From Cochliopodium minus (lineage: Eukaryota; Discosea; Himatismenida; Cochliopodiidae), in the NCBI GenBank assembly GCA_024220525.1, contig JAMYWO010000269.1, positions 22,002 through 48,259 on the forward strand: a DNA stretch of 26,258 nucleotides, read 5' to 3'. The first letter of the stretch is position 1; each line of letters begins with the position of its first letter. Under the pieces are notes generated by a model that made no database searches, was not told the DNA's origin, and worked only from the letters and a program-made list of their open reading frames with translations. Of this stretch, positions 1-11,154 are shown piece by piece. The translations under genes were made by a program, and so were the position numbers.

Positions 1-125
1 AAAAAATAAAAAAATAAAAAAATAAAAAAATAAAAAAATAAAAAAATAAAAAAATAAAAAAATAAAAAAATAATAAAAATAAAAAAAAAATAAAAAATAA
101 AAAAATAAAAAAATAAAAAAAAAAT
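1..125. repeat. A-rich 8-nt microsatellite at the left edge
   Basis: The window opens with a near-perfect array of TAAAAAAA units that becomes irregular after about position 70. It looks like the body of an A-rich intron of the Roco gene, since other introns of that gene have the same texture on the sense strand. Nothing coding is visible in it. Confidence 0.8.
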
Positions 126-167
126 CAAAAATAAAAGAATAAAAAATACAAAATGAAAATTTGTTAG

Positions 168-333
168 TGAATATATCAAAGAATGGATCAATATCAATCA
201 ACATATACAAAGATCATATGATCATATTCAATCAATTATCAATTTAGATACCATCATATGTTGAAACATAAAAATTGATCCAAATTATATTGCGCATATT
301 AAATTCTTACAAAAAAATTTTCAATACAAAAAT
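168..333 (+). other. Possible ROC-domain exon of the Roco gene, with in-frame TGA and no GT donor
   Basis: After an AG at 166-167 the sequence loses the A/T low-complexity texture and reads in one frame as about 55 codons beginning EYIKEWINI. A second stretch reads NIKIDPNYIAHIKFL, which resembles the NKxD/THxD (G4) part of a Roc GTPase. This is where the ROC domain should lie, directly before the COR domain of the next exons. Two things do not fit a functional exon. A TGA at 262-264 sits between the two stretches in the same frame. No GT donor exists between the coding-like end (about 333) and the A-rich intron-like sequence. It may be a degraded exon, an assembly error, or a wrong model. 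An earlier GT inside 259-262 could end the exon early but would discard the G4-like half. Confidence 0.4.
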
Positions 334-443
334 AAAAAATAAAAAAATAAAAAATTGTTTAAAAATAATTAAAAAAATTTATAAAATAAAAAATAATAAT
401 TAAAAAAAAAATTGAAAAGTCATTTTTTAAATAGTGATTCAAG

Positions 444-3400
444 GAATACAAAACAATTTCAAATTTGCAAGACATTTTCTCTTTTTGAATTTGAAAGAAG
501 ATCCAATGGAAGAACTGATAAATGTGTTGTTGGAAATATCCTCCAGGTTTAAGAAAAACAAGGAGCCTGTTATCCACTTTCATTTTGACAAGTTTCTTCA
601 ATACAACACCCTGATGCTAAAACAAAACAACACGTAAATAAAAAATAAAAAAATAAAAATTTTAATTTTAATTTTAAAATAAATACTAAAAATAAAATGA
701 TAAAAAAAATTAAAAAATGCAAAATAAAATTAAAAAATGATAAATCTTGAATAGTAAAAAATGGAAAAAAACAAAAATAATAATAGAAAATAAAAAATTT
801 AAAAAAATAAAAAAAATAGTTTTACATTTAAAATAATAATAGAAAATAAAAAAATAAAAATGATGAAATAATAAATAAGAACAAATCATTTAAAAACTAT
901 TAAAAAGACAAAACCAAGCACCAGTACAAGACGAAAAAGCAAACCTAAAAAAAACGACAGAGGACACAAATCTAAAAAACTCATCCACCTCTGTTAATTC
1001 CCACCAAGAAGCAATCCCCAAAGTTTTGCTTACAAGTTTGGACGATAACAAGTACCAATATCTTGCGGAGAAAAAACCTTCCGACGAAGAGTTTATGTAT
1101 GAGAAAGAAATCAAGGAGATCATTACTTTTAGCATGTTCAAAGACATGATTGGTTTTGTTACTAACAAAAAGCTTGAAGAAAATGAGATATCTGATGCTT
1201 TGAGGTAAAAAAATAAAAAAATTTTAAACAAAATAAATTTGAATAAAAAAATGAAATCAAAAATTAAATAAAAAATAAAAATGAAAAAAGAAAAAATGGA
1301 TAAAATAAAATAAAAAATTAAAAAAATAACAAAATTATTAAAAAAATAAAAATAATGAAATTGTTAAAATAAAAAAATAAAAAATGGAAAAAAAAATTTT
1401 ATTTAAATTAATTTGTAATAAAGATATCTGATGGACACTGGAACGCTTCTTTTCTTTGAAAACGAAGAACACTTGAAAGATGTGATCATATTGGATTTGG
1501 AATGGCTCGCAAAAAGGATGAGCAACCTGATAAGCTTCAAAAACAATTGGCACAACGGAATAGTTCCGCTCTCCTCTTTCGCGGAGATTTACAGAGATTA
1601 TCCTCCGCACCACATCGCTTCTCTCATTTTCCTCTTTGAGAAATTCGAGATCGTCTATCGTTTCAAAGATGGCAATGAGCAGAAGATGTTGATTCCTTCT
1701 TTGTTGCCCTTAAAACCTCCCTCTTCTTCTTTTCTCGCTCCTGTTCCTTTTCCTCTTTTTCTCAAAAAGATTCACTTAGTAATATAAAAAAATTTGATCT
1801 TTATGTTAATTAATTTTAATTTGTATTTAAATATTATATCATTAATTTATTTATTTTATTACATTTTTATTAATTATTTTAAATTAGATTTCATATTTAT
1901 TTATATCATTAATTTCTTTATTTAATTACATTTTTAATTATGAATTTAAATAGATATTTACACCATTATTTTATTTTACTTACATTTTAAATATGATTTT
2001 TATTTTTTTTTATAAATTTTAAATAATTAATTTTTATTTATTTTTAAATTTTCAATTTTTTGATTCGTCTTAATTTATTAATGTTTTTTTCCAAACGAAT
2101 TTCATGTTTAATTTTTAAAGGATGAAGACATAGACAATGAAAAACTTTATTTCAGAAAATACAAATTCCCTTTCATCCCTTTCGGATTCTTTGCTCGTCT
2201 CATAGCCAAGATCGTCTATTTCAGAAACTTCGAGATTATAAAATTATGGAGAAATGGCATTTATTTAAAAAACGTTAATAAAGAACAAGGTAAAAAAATA
2301 AAAAAAAAATAAAAAAAAAAAATAAAAAAAAAATAAATAATAAAATAAAAAAATAAAATATAATAAAAAAAAATTTAAATTTTTTTTTAGCTATTCTTAA
2401 TTGCAGTGAAGGAGTTTTGAACCCACAGAATAATTTCGAGTATTTTTTGAAGATCAGCGTTTTGTCCAAGAAGAGAAGGAAAAAAAAGGAGAAACTTCTC
2501 ATCCAACAACTCACCCAAATCATTGACTCTTTGATCAACTGTTATTATTTCAAAAAAAAAATTCAAAGTAAAAATAATTTTTTGGATTTGTTTCATTATT
2601 TATTTTAAACATTTTTTCGATTTTTAATATTTAATTATTATTCAAATTTATTTTATATTAATTTTTCTTTATATTTATTTTGGATTTGAATCTTTTTATT
2701 TATTTTTACAATTTATTTTAATTTTTACTTACATATTTTTTGAATTTTAATTTTTGACACTTCATATTTTATTTCAATTATTTTCTTTCATTTTAAAAAT
2801 TTTTTAATTTTTAAATTATAATTTTTATTATTCATTTTTTTTTTTTTTTTGATTTATTTTATTTCAAAATTTTATTTTATTTTTTTCATTTAATTTCATT
2901 TATTTTCGTTTATTTTCAATTTATTTTTTTTGATTAAAGATATTAAAGAGGAAGTGATTTGCACACATTGTCTTTTGAAAAACAACAAGAAAAGTGATAT
3001 TTTTGTGGATGATCTCAAACAAGAAAACGAAATATCCCCCAACCAAACCTCCAAAATAAAGAGGAAAATCTTCTGGTTTCAAGATGAAGAAGAAGAACGT
3101 AAAAAAATAAATAAAAATAAATAAAAATAAATAAATAAATAATAAAAATCAAAAAATATAAAATTTTAAATGAACAAAAATAAAAATAAATTAAAATCAA
3201 TAATTTATATTAAAAATCAAAAATAAATAAAAATTAAAAAAATAAATCAAAAAATCAAAAAATAATAATTTAAATAATTAAATGAATAAAATTGAAATAA
3301 AATAAAAAACAAAAATAAAAAAATAACAAAGAAAACAAAAAATTTAAAAATTAAATTAAATTAAAATAAATTAAATTAAAAAAATTGACAAAAATAAATT

Positions 3401-6400
3401 TTTTACCTTAGAATTGAGTATTTCAATGGGAGGAATTAAAGAAGAAACAAAATGGGAATTCAGCAAACTGATAGAAACATTTTTGAATGGAGAAAATGAA
3501 GTGTATTGCGGTGATTTAGAAATCCCTATTGATGAAATCGCTCCCGACATCACTTTCAGTGACATTCCAGTCATAGAAGTCGAAAAAAGTGAACAGATTG
3601 GCGCTGGTGGGTTTGGTAAAAAAAAAATAATTCAAAAAAAAAATAAAAAAATTAAAAATGAAAAAAAAATAAAATAAATTTAATTATAAAATGATTAAAA
3701 AATTATTAAAAATAAAATTTAAAATAAAAATAAAAAATATATAAAAAAATATTAAATAAAAAAACCATTTAAAATAAAAATAATTAAAAACAAAAAAATA
3801 AAAAAAAATAAATAAATAAATAAATAAAAATGAAAAAATTATTCAATAAATTATAAATTTAAAAAACTTTTTATTTAATATTTACTTAATTGTAGGTATC
3901 ATCTACAAAGGATACATCCTTGATGAGGAAAATTCAAGTTCAATTTCAGAAGAAAAAGACAAAGTGATCAAAAAAATTCCTGTTGCACTCAAAGGTAGAC
4001 AAAATAAAATACAATACAATACAATACAACAATTTTACAATTTTTTTCTGTTATTTAATTTAATTTGATTTAATCTGATTATTATTTTTAATTTTTAATT
4101 TTTTAATTTTTTAATTTATTTAAATTTTTAATTTATTTAAATTTTTAATTTATTTAAATTTTTAATTTATTTAAATTTTTAATTTATTTTTAATTTTTAA
4201 TTTTTTTAAATATTTTTTTTTTTAAAATAATTTTTTATTAGAATTGAAGATAAAAGCACAAGAAGAAGATGAGGAAGAGAGGATTTTACAAATAGCCACT
4301 CTCTTCAAAAACTTTCAACACGAAGTTCTCATCATGTCTTGCAACGAACATGATCATATCGTCTCCCTCTTTGGCCTCACTAAACACCCCCTCATGATGA
4401 TTCTCGAATTTTGTGATAAAGGTTCAAAAAAATAAAAATAAAATAAAAATAAAAATATAAAAATAAAATAAAAATAAAAAATAAAAAATTGAATAAAATA
4501 TAATATAAAGATAAATAAATTAAAAAAATAAATAAAGAATAAAATAAAAAGATAAATAAATTAAAATAATTATAAATAAAAATAAAAATAAATTTAAAAA
4601 TAAAAATAAAAAAATTATTGAAAATAATAAATTAAATAAAAATAAAATAAAAATAAAAATAAATAAATAAAAATCAAATATCAAAAAATCAAAAAATCAA
4701 ATATCAAAATCAAAAAATAAATAAAAAATAAAATATAAAGATAAATAAATTAAAATAATTATAAATAAAAATAAAAATAAATTTAAAAATAAAAATAAAA
4801 AAAATTATTGAAAATAATAAATTAAATAAATAAAAAATAAAAATAAAAATAAAAAGATAACAAAATTTTTAAAAATTAAAAATAAAAATAAAAAATATTC
4901 ATCATTATTATTTAAATAAATAAATATTTAATTTTTTTGAATAGGAGATCTAAGGAAACATCTGAGTGACTTGGAACTCCTTCCCAACAACGTTTTGAAC
5001 CCTATGTTACAGCTCAAACTAGCAATAGACATAGCCAGTGGAATAAACTACCTTCACTCCCTCCATCCTCCCATCATCCAGTAAAAAATAAAATAAAAAT
5101 AAAAAAAAAATAAAAAAAAAAAAAATAATAAAAAAAAAAATAAAAAATAAAAAAAAAAAATGAAAAATAAAAAAATAAAAAAAATAAAAAATAAAAAAAA
5201 ATTTTAACTCCAAAAAATTTTTTAGTCGCGACATAAGATCTCCAAATATGTAACTAACTTTTTTCAATTTTTTTAAATTTTTTATTTTTAATTTTTTGTT
5301 TTTAAATTTTTTATTTTTAAATTTTTTATTTTATATTTTTAAATTTTCAATCTTTTAATTCTTAATTTTTTAAAATTTTTTTTAATAATTTTCATTATTT
5401 AATTAATTTTTTTTTAAATTTTTTTTTGAAATTTTTAATTTTCTTATTTGATTAAAATTTTTAATTTTCTTCAAGATTTGTGACATCATTGAATGCAAAT
5501 GACAAAGTGAACTGCAAAGTTGGAGATTTTGGGCTTTCTCAGCAGACAGGGACCAAACTGAGCCAAAGTTTGGCTACTTGGCAATGGCTCGCTGCTGAAA
5601 TTCTTCTGGGCAAACCCTATGACGAAAAATCTGATGTATATAGGTCAAAAAAAAAATTTTAAATTTCTTCTTTTAATTTTTAATTTTTTTGTAATTTAAT
5701 TTATTTTTATTATTTCTAATATTTGTCTTATTTTTTTTTATTTTTTTTATATTCTTTTTATTTTTTAAATTTATTTTCATCATTTCCATTCCATTTTTTC
5801 TTGTTATTTTTTGTTAATAATTTCAATTTAATTTTTTCTGTTTTATTTTTTAAACAATTTTTATTTAATTTTTGTTAATAATTTCAATTTCAATAGTTTT
5901 TATATTAATTTTTTGATTTTTTTCTTGTTTAATTCAAATTTTTAATTTTTTATTTTTTTTTTTTTATTCGAATAGTTTTGGAATAGTTTTTTACGAGATC
6001 ATATCAAGAATGCTCCCATTTGAAGAATTCACGCAATTCACAACCGAAGACAACAAATTCAAAGTGATGGAAATCAAAAAAGCGATCATTAAAGACAACC
6101 TCCGTCCCACCATTCCCGTCAACACTAATCCCTACTTCAAATCCATTGTGCAACAATGTTGGAACCATTCCCAACAAAAAAGACCTAGCATCAAATCTGT
6201 CCTTTCCTACTTAAATCGTTTGTACGAAGATAATCATTTTGATGTAATTGGTAAATACTATTTCCACTGATTATTTAAATATTTGTTTTTTTATTTTTTT
6301 TTTATTTTCTTATTTTTATTTTTTTTATTTTTTTTTATTTTTTTTTTAAGATGTCAAAGATCAGTGGACTTTTTGTTATGAATCCAACTATTCCTTTTTG

Positions 6401-6490
6401 AATCAAACTCAGTATCTCAAGGATTCTCCTCTTCAAAAAAATAAAAAAGTGTATTTAGCTTACAAAAAGATCCAAACAACCAAGATATGA
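444..6490 (+). CDS. Roco-family protein kinase (ROC end, COR, kinase), 5'-partial
   Basis: I place exons at 444-633, 908-1204, 1424-1778, 2121-2289, 2391-2567, 2940-3098, 3412-3615, 3896-3994, 4242-4421, 4945-5080, 5226-5249, 5476-5643, 5976-6250 and 6351-6490 (TGA stop). All phases agree, giving 856 residues. The first exons hold the last ROC helix (MEELINVLLEIS). The COR domain follows: the join at 1204/1424 restores DALRYLMDTGTLLFF, then LDLEWLAKRM, FPFIPFGFFARLI and the cysteine pair CTHC. The C-terminal kinase looks active: glycine loop GAGGFG, VALKELK lysine, a glutamate in the helix C region, HRDIRSPN catalytic loop, DFG, and DVYSFG. The second alanine replaces proline in the APE motif (AAE). 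Roco proteins of amoebae signal in chemotaxis and cytokinesis; the role here is unknown. Any LRR region would lie left of the window. Its 3' end converges with the myosin gene, 108 nt away. Confidence 0.92.
4108..4190 (+). repeat. 17-nt minisatellite inside a Roco intron
   Basis: Four exact tandem copies of a 17-nt A/T unit (TTTTTAATTTATTTAAA), then a partial fifth copy. They lie in the T-rich intron 3995-4241, just before the exon carrying VALKELK. The same intron begins with a short ACAAT pentanucleotide run at 4011-4030. Confidence 0.85.
4550..4830 (+). repeat. Two ~91-nt direct repeats in the largest Roco intron
   Basis: The block at 4550-4640 is repeated almost exactly at 4739-4830, with one extra A. 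The copies are offset by about 189 nt, and both lie in the 523-nt intron 4422-4944. The repeat includes the non-trivial stretch ATTATTGAAAATAATAAATT, so it is a true duplication and not just shared A/T bias. It explains why this intron is far longer than its neighbours. Confidence 0.75.
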
Positions 6491-6598
6491 AAACAATACA
6501 AATTTAAAATCTCCTGTTGTTATTAAAATATTTATGTATTTAAAAAGAATTTTGGGTTATTTGTTTGAAATAATACAAAATATTTTATTTTATTATCA
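6491..6598. other. Short convergent intergenic region (Roco / myosin 3' ends)
   Basis: This is 108 nt of A/T-rich sequence between two converging stop codons. It must hold the 3' untranslated and polyadenylation signals of both genes, which leaves room for overlapping 3' UTRs. No hairpin stands out. Confidence 0.6.
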
Positions 6599-9500
6599 TT
6601 ATTTATCTTTTTCTTTTTTAACACCATTTTCATGACATTTTAATTTTTCTTTTGTTTCATTCAATTCTCTCTCTATTTGTTCTATCTTTTCGCTAGAGTT
6701 TTTCTTGGTATTTTCAAGATCTTTTTGAGTATTTCTGAGATTTTCTTCCAATTTTTTGATGATATCATCTTGAAATTTTTTCATTTTGTGGAGTTCGCGA
6801 ATATCTTCATTAAGTTCATCAATTTCTTTATTCAAGTTTGAATTTTCTTCATTCAGCAGGATATTCTCATTACTGATTTCAGAGCGTTTTCTTTCAAGAT
6901 CTTTATATTCATTCAATCTATTCTCCAAATCATTCTTCGTCTTGTTAAAGTTATTAGAAGTAGTTTTGTGATCATTTTGAGTTTTCCCGAGTTCTTCCTT
7001 CAAAGTTTTAACTTCTTTCTTTAGTGAATTAATTTCTTTATTAAACTCTATTTCAGGAATCAATGATTTGATGTTTTGGAAGAGGAGCAACCATTTTCTG
7101 TCACGGATGTCCAACCAAATATGAACATTTCTTTTGATTATTGCAGCTGCGTGTGTTTGTTTTATGAGTTTCTTGAGGAAAGATCTTGACAACCATGCTC
7201 TGAAACCACTTTGAATAGACAGTACCATTTTTCCCAATTTAATATCTCTATACTCTTCCAACTTTTCCAATACTCCTCTTTTGAAGAAGATCTTTGTCAC
7301 CCCAAATTGGTATAATTCTCCCTTCTCTTCTAAGATGGTTTCTTTCTTGATCTTTTCGTCAAGATTGTTCATGATCTTCATTGTTGCTTCACGAGAATAC
7401 GGATCATCTCTTTTGACATTTAAATCTAAAAGAAAGAATCGTTTAACAAACTCACTGTAGATCATTCTTTCAGGATATCCTTTACGAGAGAAACGGATAC
7501 CTTCCAATATTCCATTACAAGCTAATTGTTCCAAAACCAAAGGAGCATCCAAGAAATGAGAAGTTTTCTTAAAGTTTGGGATGATACAACGAATGAAATG
7601 AGGGTCGGTAGATCTCAATGAATCATTCAAATCTTTTATTTTTTCCCTGTAAGAACAAGTCACAGTTACAAAAGATTGACCTTCTCTGCTTGATTCAAAG
7701 GAATCTCTTTTGATTGGTTTATATTGTGGAGTTATATAATGTTTGTTTAAAAAAACGAATTTGGGGTTGAGAAATTCATCTTTAAACAAATTTGCAATTA
7801 AAAAATCTTCGGAACTCTTCATACATTTTGTAATATCCATGTGGAGAGGATCTCTATTCTTCTCGATCCATCCTTCAACGTTGTAATCGACAGTTCCTAA
7901 ATAATGAGAGATCTTGAAGTTGAAGTCCCTGTATTGAACTTTGCTGTATTTCCTGTTCTTCATTGCGAGAGTATGCAACTTGGTGATCAATGTCTTATTT
8001 GTAGCACGTGGAAAGATGGATTCTTCATCAAGGAATGAAAAAATTGAGTTTGGTTTCTTTTCAATGAGATCAATGGTTTCTTGGCAATCCATTCCAAAAT
8101 CAATGAATTTCCATTCAATCCTTTCTATTTCGTATTCTTCTTGTTCAAGGGTGAACATGTGTTGATTGAAGAATTGTTGGATCTTTTCATTTGTAAAGTT
8201 GATGCACAACTGTTCGAAACTGTTGGTTTCGGAGACTTCAAAACCCGAAATATCCAAAACACCAACAAAATAAGATTCAGAATCTGAAGCAAGAGTCTTG
8301 TTCAATTTTTGGATCAACCAAAAGAACATTATTTCATAGATAGACTTACACAAAGCCGCCAAGTATTGTTGTGCTTGTACAACAGATAAGCTTCTTTGAA
8401 TTCTATTGTGACCAGCAATCATAAATGGCTTTGTGATGGAATCTCTCAGTATTTCGTGGTTGACCTTTAACAAATCAGAAGCAAACGTAAAAAAAGTTTC
8501 TGGGCATTTAATTTGAGATCCTTCTTCGCCGTACTGAGGTTCGAACTCAACGTTACCCAAGTTCAATATAGCTGCAATAACTCTGAAGACACTTTCTTGT
8601 TCTTCCCTTGTTACACCCAAGAAGTTCATAGCTTGAACAGTATTAACGAATTCTTTCGCATCATCAATCGATTGAACTTTTATGCAATCTCCTCCCTTGA
8701 GAAATTTGTAATCCTTCAATTCAGTCAGATGAAACTTTTTTCTTGTTTCGAGATGATGACCAGCAATAAACTGGTAGAAGATGTGAAAGTTTCTTTCTCC
8801 TTTTCCTTGACCAACCACCCTGCATTTTTCGAGCAAGAAAGTTTGAATCTCAGCACCTACGATAGCACCTCCTTGATTGAACTGAAGACGAATGAACTTG
8901 GTAAAACGCGAAGAGTTATCATTCTTGTTGGTCTTTGCATTACCGAACGCTTCCATAATAACATTTGCTTCAAGAATCTTTTGTTCCAATTTATCTACTC
9001 CTCTTTTTCTTCCTGAAATTGTTGCAATGTATTGGATCACCTTCTTTGTGTTCTCTGTTTTCCCAGCTCCTGATTCTCCCGTTATCAAAATGGATTGATT
9101 TTTTCTATCAATCAGCATTTTTCTGTATGCTTCATCTGCAATCACATATACATGTGGATGCACTTTATTCCTTCTCTTTCCTTTATATATTGCAATCATT
9201 TCTTCTGTATATATTTGAAGCTTTTTGTATGGATTGATGACCACCAAGAACAATCCAGAATATGTGTGGATCAAATCATTTTCATAACGTTTTTTCAAGT
9301 TGTGGAAAACAGATGCTTCATTCAAATAAGCCAAATCAGATAAATCTGAAACTCCATCGAATTTTCTTACATTTGCATCACAAACATTTTTCTCATCAAC
9401 TTCAATTTGTTCTCCATTTTCCAATTTAACTTTCAATTTGCCAATTAGCCTGCCAGATATTACTTCTCCAAGTATATATCCTTTATGATAGAAAAGTATT

Positions 9501-9704
9501 ATAAAATATCATTTGAGGTTTATAATTTCCAAATCGATTGAATATACCAATATCGAAATTTAAATAAACCAATATTTTTTTTTATTTTTTTATACCTTTC
9601 TCACAATCACGAATCCATACTGATGATTTATCAGGGATTTTGTTTGAATTTTCGAAATTATATCCCATTAGGATCTCATAATTTAAAAAAGAACTTTTGT
9701 TCAT
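6599..9704 (-). CDS. Class II-like myosin heavy chain with a short coiled-coil tail
   Basis: There are two exons on the minus strand, 9596-9704 and 6599-9480, separated by a 115-nt intron, giving 996 residues. The ATG at 9702-9704 begins MNKSSFLNYE. The splice restores WIRDCEKGYILGEVISG, the SH3-like N-terminal subdomain typical of myosin II. Motor signatures are all present: P-loop GESGAGKT (171-178), switch I NDNSSRF (~223-229), switch II DISGFE (446-451), then a relay region ending FIDFGMD that closely follows conventional myosin II. A perfect IQ motif IQ-x3-R-x4-R lies at 792-802, with a degenerate second one after it. The tail is coiled coil only from about 851 to 996, roughly 145 residues against about 1000 in filament-forming myosin II. 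The SH1 cysteine position reads serine (GIRFSRKGYP). It should be a working actin motor, but whether it can form filaments is doubtful. Confidence 0.96.
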
Positions 9705-9857
9705 ATCTCAATTTTTTATATTCTTTTCAATTTCAAATTTCAAATTTATATTATAAAATAATTTTATTTTTAAATTTTTAATAAAAACTTTTTTTTTTTT
9801 CTATTTTCAAAATCACTACAAAACAATATTTATTAAATAACAAAATTTTGTTCTTAA

Positions 9858-10760
9858 TTATTTCTTTTTGGTTGGAGTTTTCTTCTTTGGAGAACCTGAA
9901 GCAGTCTTGTTTGGGGAATCTGTTTTTTTGGGTCTGCCTCTTCCTTTTTTAGGAGATTCACTACTGGAATCATCTTTTTTAGGAGATTCGGTAGCAGATT
10001 TTTTTGGTCTACCTCTACCTTTAGGGCTGGATGATTTCTTAGATGAAGATGATTTTTTCTTAGGAGATGTGGATTTTTTTGGGGGTCTGCCTCTCTTTGG
10101 AGAATCAGTTTTTTTAGGTCTCCCTCTCTTTGGTGAAGCTGATTTTTTGGAAGAGGAAGATTTTGAAGAAGAGGATCTTTTCTTTGGAGAGGATGATCTG
10201 GATCTTGAACGAGATCTAGAAGTGGATCTTGATCTTGAACTCTCGCTATCTTCTTCACTCTTTTTTGAGGATGTTTTTTTTGGTTTTCTCTTTTTCAACC
10301 CCATGCTCACTTTTGTTTCTTCTACCAATCTCTGTTTCTTGATTTTATAGGATGCTCTGACCTTCTCAAGATTTCCATCTTCCAAATTTCTTTTCAATGC
10401 TAATGTAAGTTGGAGATTCCAATCATCAGTAAGATTATAGTTTTCTTCTATATAATTTGCAATTGCAGCTCTAACAAAATAAATATATTATTATTACTAT
10501 TTTTATTTATTTATTTTTATTTTCAGTTATTTTTATTTATATTTTATCGTTTTTTATTTATTATTTTTTCTTTTTTACCTTGATGTTGCAGAGTTTTTGT
10601 CTCCATTGGCTATAATTGCAGTACATATCATTTTGATCCATAGAGGATGGTAGACTTTTTTCTTTTTTGGCTTGGTATCTTTGGTATCTTTTTTGGTTTT
10701 GGTAACTTTGGTTTCTTTATCTTTTTTTGGGGTAGAGCTTTTATCTTTAGTGTTTGACAT
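9858..10760 (-). CDS. Linker histone H1-like protein with RS and AT-hook tail
   Basis: Two exons, 10579-10760 and 9858-10470 (intron 108 nt), give 264 residues. The ATG is at 10758-10760. After a lysine-rich start, residues ~36-107 form a GH1 winged helix: HPLWIKMICTAIIANG, then after splicing AAIANYIEENYNL and LALKRNLEDGNLEKV. The C-terminal half is nearly all K, S, P and R. It has an arginine-serine stretch (~138-155), many SPKK/SPKR motifs that proline-directed kinases could phosphorylate, and four AT-hook cores (GRPKK or GRPPK) near 177, 188, 214 and 239. GH1 plus AT hooks is the layout of plant GH1-HMGA proteins. It should bind linker DNA and A/T-rich minor grooves, which fits this genome. 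A TGGCGCAAA word lies about 145 nt upstream of the ATG. Confidence 0.9.
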
Positions 10761-11154
10761 TTAACACTGTTTTTGTTTTTTTTTGGTTGATTTTGATTTT
10801 TTTTTTTATTATTCTGTGTGTTTCTTAAATTTTTTTAATCAATTTTTATATTTTTTTTCTTGGTAACGATCTTTTTTTTTTTTTTCTAAAATAAATACGT
10901 TAATTTGCGCCAAAAAAAAGATTCAAATAAATTTAACAACTTGTTGTTTTATCAAGATGACTTTGCAATGGTGAAATTCAATATAAAATTTTTAATTTAT
11001 TCGAGAATTCTAAATTATTTAATATTTAATGAAGTATATATTCAAAAAAGGAGATGATGAACCCAAAATGAATCAAAAAGGGAGAAAAAAAATGAGATAA
11101 ATAATTTAATTAAATAAAAATATGTATAATAAAAAAAATTAATCAAGAAAAAAA
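10761..11154. other. Intergenic region upstream of histone H1
   Basis: This 394-nt gap separates the H1 start from the 3' end of the ankyrin pseudokinase. It holds T-runs next to the H1 start and a G+C-rich element at 10904-10914. The remainder (10930-11150) has mixed A/T-rich sequence. I found no ORF of useful length, RNA gene or repeat there. Confidence 0.6.
10904..10914 (-). promoter_or_regulatory. E2F/DP-like site upstream of histone H1
   Basis: The minus strand reads TTTGGCGCAAA, which contains the classical E2F/DP word TTTGGCGC. It lies about 145 nt upstream of the H1 start codon and on the same strand. G+C-rich words are very rare outside exons here. The same TGGCGCAA core recurs beside H2B and kinesin. 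Confidence 0.6.

Noticed and set aside
1-125. Telomere-like or CRISPR-like array at the left edge
   Set aside because: The 8-nt A-rich unit has no G-run typical of telomeres and no spacers. The same texture recurs in introns across the Roco gene.
8513-9016. 167-codon open frame on the plus strand
   Set aside because: It is the antisense shadow of the myosin motor exon, which has overwhelming domain evidence on the other strand.
9846-9865. AACAAAATTTTGTT palindrome just after the H1 stop, as a possible histone 3' hairpin
   Set aside because: It is a perfect palindrome with no loop and A/T-only stem apart from one C/G pair at each side, unlike the H2B hairpin. It is likely chance in this composition.
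9868-10350. 160-codon plus-strand open frame rich in F, L, G and D
   Set aside because: It is the complement of the lysine/serine/proline-rich H1 tail; its repetitive composition simply mirrors that tail.
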